The position numbers were made by a program, and so were the translations under genes. Positions 7,002-12,521 of a stretch of DNA of 21,381 nt are shown here, piece after piece. This DNA is from a virus. Under the pieces are notes generated by a model. That model searched no databases. It was not told where the DNA came from and saw nothing but the letters and a program-made list of their open reading frames with translations. Each line of letters starts with the position of its first letter. Position 1 is the first letter of the stretch. The stretch lies in the IMG/VR virus record IMGVR_UViG_3300026097_000124, positions 1 to 21,381 of that record. One strand, written 5' to 3'.

Positions 7002-7159
7002 TACTTCTTCCCCTTGTTGCCCCAGTTCTTAGCGCCAACCTTACGGCACTTAGCGATGGCTCCAGAGGCATAGGCGGACGGGAAGACTTTATAGCGAGAT
7101 TTGACCTTGCTATAACATGCGTCTTTCACCGCTCCGCCTTTTTTGTAATACCGGCGCAT
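7001..7159 (-). CDS. Very small basic KKGG-family protein (52 aa)
   Basis: The start taken is ATG 7159, which shares a base with the upstream TAA (TAATG). A longer reading to 7222 would overlap the 179-aa gene and lose the family-like N-terminus. The protein begins MRRYYKKGGAVKDACYSKVK and continues SRYKVFPSAYASGAIAKCRK, VGAKNWG. The second part ('CY.KVK.RYKV.PSAYASGA..KCRKVGAKNWG') is a compact conserved module that I recall from marine phages, with two cysteines (C15, C38). The N-terminal MRxYYKxGGxVK is nearly the same as in the 102-aa protein. Function is unknown. Confidence 0.7.
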   Translation of the reverse strand: MRRYYKKGGAVKDACYSKVKSRYKVFPSAYASGAIAKCRKVGAKNWGNKGKK

Positions 7160-7698
7160 TACGAGCCTTTCATTTTCACCATCTTGCAGGGGCGCACTGC
7201 ACCGCCACGGGCCATACCGCAACCGCGTACTTTACCGCCAGCTTTCATGCCGGTCATACGCCCAACATTCTCTTCGCCGTACATCTCTTTGGGGTCTACT
7301 CCACGAGTTGAACCGCGGGGCGTACTGCCAATCATCTCAGGCATCTCAGGGCGCGCTTTAGGGCGCATGGGCTTCTTGGACTTCTTGGACTTCTTGGACT
7401 TCTTGCGCTTGGACATCATCTCTTCGTCCATATCCTCAGGGCGCATCTGCGGGCGACGCGAGGACGTCATGCCCCCAGCTTGATACTTTTTCACGGTTCC
7501 ACCTTCCTTCATCTTGTGATCGCTGTCTTTCATCATTGTCCCATCAGGCATCCGATGGTAGCCAGCTTTGCCGCCTTTTTTGTAACCTTTTGCGGGTTTC
7601 TTCATAAACTTTTTTGCAACCTCCTTGGGTATGCCCATGTCAGGGTCGTTGTACGCCATAGCCATCAAACGACGTTGTTTTTCAGACTTAGCGGGCAT
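7159..7698 (-). CDS. Lysine/methionine-rich KKGG protein with KKS repeats (179 aa)
   Basis: The start chosen is ATG 7698, overlapping the previous TGA by one base (TGATG). It gives MPAKSEKQRRLMAMAYNDPD, an opening like small phage and bacterial 'MPAKSxxQ-RLMxMA' proteins. Two glycine-lysine blocks follow (KGYKKGGKAGYHRMPDGTMM and GGTVKKYQAGG). Then comes a KKSKKSKKSKK stretch encoded by a 9-bp tandem repeat near 7376-7407, and a C-terminal KAGGKVRGCGMARGGAVRP...KMVKMKGS. The protein is extremely basic with acidic patches (PEDMDEEMM). Low complexity and charge suggest a disordered nucleic-acid-binding or internal virion protein. No enzyme motif is visible. Confidence 0.65.
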   Translation of the reverse strand: MPAKSEKQRRLMAMAYNDPDMGIPKEVAKKFMKKPAKGYKKGGKAGYHRMPDGTMMKDSDHKMKEGGTVKKYQAGGMTSSRRPQMRPEDMDEEMMSKRKKSKKSKKSKKPMRPKARPEMPEMIGSTPRGSTRGVDPKEMYGEENVGRMTGMKAGGKVRGCGMARGGAVRPCKMVKMKGS

Positions 7699-8006
7699 CA
7701 GCAGTTCCACTTCCGCAGACTCTTGTTGATACGACTATCTGGGTCGTTTGCGGTCTTAGAGCTAGTATTCTTGGCCTTCATGCCCTTCATACGCGCGCAG
7801 AAAGACTTCCGCCGATTAGCGGCCTTCGACCCCTTTTTGAGCTTACTAGGCTTCGTGGTGACCGCGGTCTTTAGCTTGCTTCCGGGGTTGGCTTTGCGAT
7901 AGCTTTCCACACCCTTCTTGTTCAAGCCACCAGACTCGCTCTTACCTTCTTTACGCTGCCAAGCGGGAGATTTTACGCCCCCACCCGTTTTGTAATACGC
8001 TCGCAT
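7698..8006 (-). CDS. Basic DUF6321-like protein with KTGG leader (102 aa)
   Basis: It starts MRAYYKTGGGVKSPAWQRKE; residues 13-50 (SPAWQRKEGKSESGGLNKKG, VESYRKANPGSKLKTAV) and 64-102 (RRKSFCARMKGMKAKN ... NDPDSRINKSLRKWNC) are strongly patterned. This layout corresponds, from memory, to a family labelled DUF6321 in phages and some algal viruses. An AGGGCG ribosome-binding site precedes ATG 8006. It is the first of four coupled basic genes (102, 179, 52 and 94 aa). A DNA-contact role within the capsid is a guess. Confidence 0.7.
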   Translation of the reverse strand: MRAYYKTGGGVKSPAWQRKEGKSESGGLNKKGVESYRKANPGSKLKTAVTTKPSKLKKGSKAANRRKSFCARMKGMKAKNTSSKTANDPDSRINKSLRKWNC

Positions 8007-8014
8007 AACACGCC

Positions 8015-8293
8015 CTAGCTATAGAACACAGTCATTGCGCTGATGTTGGTCATCGCAGTGATAAGCACATCATTTTGGCAACGAATGCCCCAGTCAGGGA
8101 TGTTTACGGAGTGCGAATCTGAGGCGAGAAAGTCCAAATCAAGTACTGTGGTACCACCACTACCATCAGTAATGGTCAAGCGACCTGCGCCCGCGGCGGT
8201 CGTAAGCACCTGAACCTGACGGATACGCGCTGGACCTACACCCAAAGATGCGGCAGTGGTTACGCGTTTAGACTGTACGTCTGAATTAGCCAT
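8015..8293 (-). CDS. Small beta-rich virion-type protein (92 aa)
   Basis: The sequence includes MANSDVQSKRVTTAASLGVG, RIRQVQVLTTAAGAGRLTIT, DGSGGTTVLDLDFLASDS and a final ITAMTNISAMTVFYS. Alternating hydrophobic residues indicate beta strands; there is no membrane segment. The pattern 'R.r.v.v.t..gaG.l.itdg.GG..lldl.f.a.ds..v.ip..Gi...' is common among small phage capsid-associated or appendage proteins. AAAGGGAAG lies just before ATG 8293, partly within the end of the upstream gene. It lies between an AT-hook-like gene and the basic cluster, downstream of the capsid terminator. Confidence 0.55.
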   Translation of the reverse strand: MANSDVQSKRVTTAASLGVGPARIRQVQVLTTAAGAGRLTITDGSGGTTVLDLDFLASDSHSVNIPDWGIRCQNDVLITAMTNISAMTVFYS

Positions 8294-8296
8294 GAT

Positions 8297-8494
8297 CTAC
8301 TTCCCTTTCGTTTTCGCGGGACGACCACGCTTTTTTGCAACAGGCTTCTCTTCCCACGCCTCATTAACGTCAGGTGTGGAGGGATCGTCCGCTTTTAGCG
8401 TTCCGTCTGAATTACGCGCACGGACTTTCTTCACGCCGATACCACGACGAGCAAGCTCTTCCGCACTGGGGGAGTTTCTAGGGATAAGTCCCAT
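8297..8494 (-). CDS. Small protein with C-terminal AT-hook-like motif (65 aa)
   Basis: Residues 1-50 are polar and probably disordered (MGLIPRNSPSAEELARRGIG, then VKKVRARNSDGTLKADDPST). The C-terminus is KKRGRPAKTKGK, containing the RGRP core of AT-hook DNA-binding motifs. An AAGGGGG ribosome-binding site is placed six bases before ATG 8494. The gene is in the late structural block, so DNA contact inside the head is conceivable. Short RGRP motifs can occur by chance in basic tails, so the DNA-binding claim is moderate at best. Confidence 0.6.
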   Translation of the reverse strand: MGLIPRNSPSAEELARRGIGVKKVRARNSDGTLKADDPSTPDVNEAWEEKPVAKKRGRPAKTKGK

Positions 8495-8505
8495 GGTCCA
8501 CCCCC

Positions 8506-8751
8506 TTACGAGTCAGAGATAGCTGCGCCTGTATCCGAACGGAGCCAGTCAGTGCCATCAGAGAAGGCAAGAATCGCGGAGCCTGCGGCGCCGTCAGAAA
8601 CGTAGATCAGGGAGCCAGCGATACCTGCGGCGGACGGAGCGCCTGCTACATCATATGTTGGAACTTGGACCAGACCAACTACGTCGCCTGTAACGTCACC
8701 GGTGAAACCGTTCGTGGACACTACTGGCCCCGAAAAAGTCGTTGTACCCAT
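8506..8751 (-). CDS. Small structural-like protein, possible head/tail fibre (81 aa)
   Basis: It begins MGTTTFSGPVVSTNGFTGDV and contains a second half SAAGIAGSLIYVSDGAAGSA, ILAFSDGTDWLRSDTGAAIS. The 'FSGPV.S.nGF.G.vtG' start and 'G.liYvsDGaaG...l.fSDGt.W' module recur in phage fibre and capsid-decorating proteins (memory). It has a good CAGGAG ribosome-binding site seven bases before ATG 8751. It is the first gene after the capsid terminator, so it depends either on readthrough or on a promoter in the 138-base gap that I could not identify. Confidence 0.6.
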   Translation of the reverse strand: MGTTTFSGPVVSTNGFTGDVTGDVVGLVQVPTYDVAGAPSAAGIAGSLIYVSDGAAGSAILAFSDGTDWLRSDTGAAISDS

Positions 8752-8820
8752 GAGAATCTCCTGTCGGGGTAAGTGTCAGCGGCCCAACGCCGCTGTCAGG
8801 GATGCCAATAAAATACACCA

Positions 8821-8860
8821 AAACAAAATAAAAAGAAAGGGGCGATCCGAAGACCGCCCC
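8821..8860 (-). terminator. Intrinsic terminator after the major capsid gene
   Basis: Read on the minus strand, 8860-8839 forms GGGGCGGTC-TTCG-GATCGCCCC. This is a 9-bp stem with one G-U pair, closed by C-G around a UUCG tetraloop, one of the most stable loops known. It is followed directly by TTTCTTTTTATTTTGTTT (8838-8821). The element is 30 bases beyond the capsid stop codon, inside the only sizeable gap of the late block (8752-8889). Confidence 0.9.
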
Positions 8861-8889
8861 AATCACTAAACCTAAAAGGAGGATTAGGC

Positions 8890-9801
8890 TCAGGAAGCGC
8901 CGGGAGAGCCGAAGATACCCAGCGGATCAGACACACCGAACGAATAACGCTCACGTGCTTTGTAGCGGCTGTTGCCTGTGTCGAAGTCAGCGTCCATGGA
9001 CGTCGACATCGGTGTACGGACAAAGTGCTTCAGGCCGTTTGGAACGTCTGTCATCAAGAACCAAGCGTTGGTGTCTGTCAGATAGTGGTTCACTGTGTAG
9101 CCTTCGGGGATCGAACCGTTCGAGCGCAGAGCGTTCAAATCGTTATCGGCTGTACCGACACGACCTTCTGTCTCAAGCAAACGAGTCGCAACGAACTGCA
9201 GCGCAGGTGGGATAACCAGCTTGCGAGGCTTGGCTGCGATAAGCAGTCCACGTTCGTCTGTCCACTGGCTGATCTGAATAACGGCGGCTTCGAGTGAAGT
9301 CTCGTTAAGGTCAGAGGCAACCGCTGGACGGTTCGAGTTAGCACCACCGGAAACAAGCGGGTGATCCGTTGCACAAAGCGCCTTGCCGTCACCGTAAGTG
9401 GTGCCAGCTGCGAACGCGTTGTTGAGAATCGCCGCCGCTTTAACCTGCTTGGTGTACGCCATCGCACGAGCCAACGATTTCGTATAACGCGCCGACAGAG
9501 AGTCGTACAGGTTATCTTCAATCGCTTCTTCGGTGATGGAGAAGCCCATCGCCACGGTCTCGTGTGTATAGCGAGCGGTCCATGCTTCTTGAGCATTGTC
9601 ATACTCAATAGCCGCACCTTCACCTTTAACAGGTGCCGCCGAAAACCCGCTGAGTTTCGTTTCTTCCTCGAATGAACGTTCGGAAGATTCGGTCTCAAAG
9701 ATTTCAGCGTGCTCTTCGCCGTATTTTGCGTATTCCATACCGAACAGAGCGTTCAGTCCGGGTAGGAGTTCTTTAAGTAGCTGGGCGCGTGAAATAGCCA
9801 T
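8890..9801 (-). CDS. Major capsid protein, HK97-fold, Mu gpT-like (303 aa)
   Basis: This is the shell subunit. MAISRAQLLKELLPGLNALF opens a helical N-arm. Residues 80-125 (HETVAMGFSITEEAIEDNLY ... YTKQVKAAAILNNAF) form the long helical segment typical of HK97-fold subunits. Residues 136-153 (YGDGKALCATDHPLVSGG) match the 'DGk.LfatdHP...GG' signature of the Mu gpT-like capsid group. The C-terminal KARERYSFGVSDPLGIFGSP also fits. AAGGAG is ten bases upstream of ATG 9801. The gene follows scaffold and the 198-aa structural gene, the usual order, and has its own terminator directly downstream, consistent with high expression. No propeptide is evident. Confidence 0.88.
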   Translation of the reverse strand: MAISRAQLLKELLPGLNALFGMEYAKYGEEHAEIFETESSERSFEEETKLSGFSAAPVKGEGAAIEYDNAQEAWTARYTHETVAMGFSITEEAIEDNLYDSLSARYTKSLARAMAYTKQVKAAAILNNAFAAGTTYGDGKALCATDHPLVSGGANSNRPAVASDLNETSLEAAVIQISQWTDERGLLIAAKPRKLVIPPALQFVATRLLETEGRVGTADNDLNALRSNGSIPEGYTVNHYLTDTNAWFLMTDVPNGLKHFVRTPMSTSMDADFDTGNSRYKARERYSFGVSDPLGIFGSPGAS

Positions 9802-9814
9802 GTTACATCACTCC

Positions 9815-10411
9815 TTATACGCCAGTCGTGTTGTTATACTGGTGACCTGCGTTCCATTTGACGTAGGCTTCAGTGTAACCACCCGAGCTGTTTTTGGTTT
9901 CCTCAACCAGACCGACGATGCGGAAAGGCAGAGTGTTGGTTGTCGCAGATGTATCGGAGATCGCACCGCGGGAGTTGCCCGAAGTAGAATCGCCTGTGTT
10001 GTCTACGCCAGCAACGTTCGCACCGATGTCTGTCAGGGCCAAGTCGCCGATTGTTGTACCCGAAGATACGACGGCTGCTTTGAACAACAGGTCAGTTGCG
10101 TCTGCAACGTAGGCGACAATGTCGTCTGCTGCAGTGTTTGCTGGGAAGGATTGGCTGTACAGTTCATAACCCAAGTTTGGATCAGTATACTTGCAGCCCA
10201 TGAAGACACCGACAGGTGTCATTGCGGCGTCAAACGCATCGCGCTCGACAGTACCACCGGTGACAATTTTCACGGCATCGCCAAAGAAAATAGTAGTGTC
10301 GTAGCCACTAGCGATCTTCATTTGACGGTAAACACCACCTACAAAGGGGGTCCCGCTCAACAGTTTCACCGGAACCAGACCGTAAGGCCCGCTAACAGTA
10401 GGATAAGCCAT
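9815..10411 (-). CDS. Capsid-associated structural protein, possible decoration protein (198 aa)
   Basis: A beta-rich protein: MAYPTVSGPYGLVPVKLLSG, then PFVGGVYRQMKIASGYDTTI, FFGDAVKIVTGGTVERDAFD and AMTPVGVFMGCKYTDPNLGY. The C-terminus is FRIVGLVEETKNSSGGYTEA followed by YVKWNAGHQYN. The 'PyGl.Pvkl..G.p..G..r...Ia.gy.t.if.GD.Vk...gG.v' pattern recurs immediately upstream of the capsid gene in many uncultured marine phages (memory). A TAGGAG ribosome-binding site supports ATG 10411. A stabilising or decorating role on the head is inferred from position; a minor capsid role is the alternative. Confidence 0.65.
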   Translation of the reverse strand: MAYPTVSGPYGLVPVKLLSGTPFVGGVYRQMKIASGYDTTIFFGDAVKIVTGGTVERDAFDAAMTPVGVFMGCKYTDPNLGYELYSQSFPANTAADDIVAYVADATDLLFKAAVVSSGTTIGDLALTDIGANVAGVDNTGDSTSGNSRGAISDTSATTNTLPFRIVGLVEETKNSSGGYTEAYVKWNAGHQYNNTTGV

Positions 10412-10423
10412 CTTTAGCTCCTA

Positions 10424-10873
10424 TTAAGTTCCGTTACCAAATGTGACCTTCGATTTCCGCTCGTTGAAGAGGGGCATACGAGGGTCGTTTTCGCGCATGA
10501 AGTTGTTGTCCACCGAGTGCATTTGAGACTTGGTCTGAGTGTCGTAGTATTCGTTACGCTCCTCAACCAACTCCTTTGGTGCCTTACACAGCATAAGCCC
10601 ACCAATCACCACGTTGTCGGCAAACCGTTCGTTCTCGATGGTTACCATGGTAATCTCTGGGTGATCTGCCGCTTTCACGGGTTCCCAACCTTCACGCAGT
10701 TTCGAAGAAACATTAGTGGCATCAGCCTGCCCTTGAGTGCTTACGCGGACCCAGTGGTAGGAGTAACCCTCTTCAGGAGTTGGCGATGGAAGTAGCTCCG
10801 GGCGCTGCCAAGTCCGTTTGCGGGTCGTCTTTTCGCGAGTTTGAAGCTCACGATCAATACGGTTATCAGCCAT
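10424..10873 (-). CDS. Conserved phage head-module protein (149 aa)
   Basis: The basic N-terminus (MADNRIDRELQTREKTTRKR) is followed by YHWVRVSTQGQADATNVSSK, LREGWEPVKAADHPEI, and VIGGLMLCKAPKELVEERNE. The combination 'hWvR......n....l.eGWepV' and 'GgL.LckmPkel...R..yy' is common between scaffold and capsid genes in phages of this gene order, with no known activity. ATG 10873 overlaps the end of the scaffold gene by eight bases (ATGGCTGA), implying coupling and stoichiometric production. No enzyme or membrane motif is seen. An assembly accessory is the most likely role. Confidence 0.65.
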   Translation of the reverse strand: MADNRIDRELQTREKTTRKRTWQRPELLPSPTPEEGYSYHWVRVSTQGQADATNVSSKLREGWEPVKAADHPEITMVTIENERFADNVVIGGLMLCKAPKELVEERNEYYDTQTKSQMHSVDNNFMRENDPRMPLFNERKSKVTFGNGT

Positions 10874-11939
10874 TTTGTTTCCTCATATCTAATGCAACCT
10901 GTTTGGCGTACTGTTGCGGGGTAAGTCCAAGCCTCTTCGCGATCTGCACTTGGGTTCTTGTTAGTGTCACCTTCTTCGGCGCAGTACTGCGCGTTGCTGG
11001 TGCCACAACCTGTGCTTTACGCTTCGGCTCCGGGGCCACCTCGACTTCTGTGTCGTCTCCCTCAAACTGGTCGGGGAAGACCTGACGCATACGAGAATTG
11101 ATCTTCTCGTAGTATTCATTTTGTTGAGGGCTAATGCCCTCTTTGACGAGTTTGTTATGCAACCCCAGCGCAAAACTCGTCATCTCGTCGTCTGATCCGA
11201 ACCAAGGATTGGCGTCTTTCCATTCCAAGGCCCGCTTATCGACCTGTGGAGCCGGGGCGGGTGTAGGCGTATCTGGTGCCGATTGTACAGGTGTTTCGTT
11301 CTCCTGTAAAGTTGGTACCTTGAGGTTTGCTAGCTTATCGAGTTTAGCCCTAGCATCGGATAGCTTCTCCTGTGCTTCGAGCACAGCATCTGCATCCCCA
11401 GAGTCATACGCGGTTTTATACGCGGCTTTAGCCGACGTTAACTGCGATTCTGCGGCCTTCTTTGCCTGTGCGATAAGAGCAGTTTGACTCTTTGTGCTAC
11501 TTGTTTTGAGCTTTTTATTCTCTTCCAGTAGCTGCTGAGTGACGCGTTCCAGTTCTTCTCTGGCGCGTAGTGCCTCTTCTTTTGCCCGCCGTTCGTCATG
11601 ATACCCCTTGCTGAAGTGTTTGATCCGCTTCCGAACTTTATCAGAATAATCTTCTAGTTCTTCGTCAGTAACTTCTTCAGGTGGGTCGGAGGGCTTCCGG
11701 CCACGATCCGCTTTCGGCGTATCGTCTACGATGTCGACATCGAGATCATCGTCATCATCGACAGGGGTGGGTTTCTTAGCTCCCTTCTTGGGCGCTTCGT
11801 CTTCCACCTCTACTTCGACTTCGTTCTTCGCTTTACCGGGCCGCTGCATAGGCTCCGCAGAGGAAGACTCGACCTCGATGTCTACAGTGTCCTCAGACTT
11901 CTCGTCTGGGAACTCAAATTCTACTTTCTGAAACGGCAT
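10866..11939 (-). CDS. Capsid scaffolding protein (357 aa)
   Basis: Layout is typical of phage internal scaffolds. A strongly acidic N-terminal third (for example EVEVEVEDEAPKKG and VDDDDDLDVDIVDD) is followed by a long charged helical/coiled-coil region at about residues 95-215 (DERRAKEEALRAREELERVT ... KAAESQLTSAKAAYKTA). A Pro-rich linker near 220-235 follows, and a short basic C-terminal helix (VTLTRTQVQIAKRLGLTPQQ) could bind the inner shell surface. AGGGGG is placed seven bases before ATG 11939. It lies upstream of the capsid gene, as expected. It presumably directs procapsid assembly and then leaves; no fused protease domain is visible, and no separate protease gene was found in this window. 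Confidence 0.8.
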   Translation of the reverse strand: MPFQKVEFEFPDEKSEDTVDIEVESSSAEPMQRPGKAKNEVEVEVEDEAPKKGAKKPTPVDDDDDLDVDIVDDTPKADRGRKPSDPPEEVTDEELEDYSDKVRKRIKHFSKGYHDERRAKEEALRAREELERVTQQLLEENKKLKTSSTKSQTALIAQAKKAAESQLTSAKAAYKTAYDSGDADAVLEAQEKLSDARAKLDKLANLKVPTLQENETPVQSAPDTPTPAPAPQVDKRALEWKDANPWFGSDDEMTSFALGLHNKLVKEGISPQQNEYYEKINSRMRQVFPDQFEGDDTEVEVAPEPKRKAQVVAPATRSTAPKKVTLTRTQVQIAKRLGLTPQQYAKQVALDMRKQNG

Positions 11940-11950
11940 GTTTTACCCCC

Positions 11951-12328
11951 TTATGCACGTGTAATACCACGAGGGTCAGCTACTACTGCCTCGATGTTAT
12001 CGTCGTTCATCAGCCGGTACTCTGTGCCGTTAATTGTAAACCGTGTGCCGGAGTTCATACGGAACATGACGTAGTCCCCTTGCTTACACCAAGGCCCGTC
12101 AGGGAAACGATCTTCGTCCGCGTAGGCGCCATCTCCCATATCAACGACCAAACCGATGATAGACATGATGTGGTCACGTCCTTTTTCAGCGTCAGTCTTT
12201 ATGATGCTGGTACCCTCGTAGGTGTCAGACACCTGCGGTAACGCGATCAACAACCGATAGCCTACTGGCGCAGGGAGCTGCTGTTCAAACTCTTGTTCGT
12301 CGCTGATTTTAACTGCTGCTTCAGTCAT
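11951..12328 (-). CDS. GroES-like co-chaperonin (125 aa)
   Basis: The start chosen is ATG 12328, overlapping the previous stop by eight bases (ATGACTGA); the longer ORF start at 12364 lies deep in the upstream gene. Residues 21-45 (PVGYRLLIALPQVSDTYEGT, SIIKT) align by eye with the GroES start 'RVIVKR...GGIVLT', where YEGTSII would be the mobile loop that contacts GroEL. Residues 58-90 (IGLVVDMGDGAYADEDRFPD, then KQGDYVMFR) match the 'GEVLAVGNG...VGDIVIF' core. RFTINGTEYRLMNDDNIEAV matches the C-terminal strand. A host GroEL would be the partner. It sits between portal and scaffold, so help in folding the capsid or other head proteins is likely, as with T4 gp31. Confidence 0.75.
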   Translation of the reverse strand: MTEAAVKISDEQEFEQQLPAPVGYRLLIALPQVSDTYEGTSIIKTDAEKGRDHIMSIIGLVVDMGDGAYADEDRFPDGPWCKQGDYVMFRMNSGTRFTINGTEYRLMNDDNIEAVVADPRGITRA

Positions 12329-12518
12329 TATCGTTATCCATATAGTTACGCGAGAGGTCTTCAATGTATGATTTGCTGGCTTCGAGACCCCGAATTAAGC
12401 CAACAATTTCCCTGTACGCGGCGTAGTCCTTTGGAGCTCCACCGGTCAGGTATACTTGTGCGGACGAGATTTGTTCGTCGATGTTATCTGTAAGCACGTC
12501 AAAGACGGTTTTTGCCAT
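12321..12518 (-). CDS. Small conserved phage protein next to portal (65 aa)
   Basis: A helical, acidic small protein: MAKTVFDVLTDNIDEQISSA, then QVYLTGGAPKDYAAYREIVG and LIRGLEASKSYIEDLSRNYM, DNDND. The 'l..gga.dya.Yr.i.G.i.Gl..a...i.dl' pattern is found in small genes beside portal genes of other phages (memory) and has no assigned function. ATG 12518 starts three bases after the portal stop, and its end overlaps the co-chaperonin gene. Position and size suggest an assembly factor. Confidence 0.6.
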   Translation of the reverse strand: MAKTVFDVLTDNIDEQISSAQVYLTGGAPKDYAAYREIVGLIRGLEASKSYIEDLSRNYMDNDND

Positions 12519-12521
12519 AGA

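Noticed and set aside
10944-10970. A TTGTTAGTG half-site within the scaffold gene
   Set aside because: Only one arm is present, without a matching CACTAACA, so it is a chance match and not part of the palindrome set.
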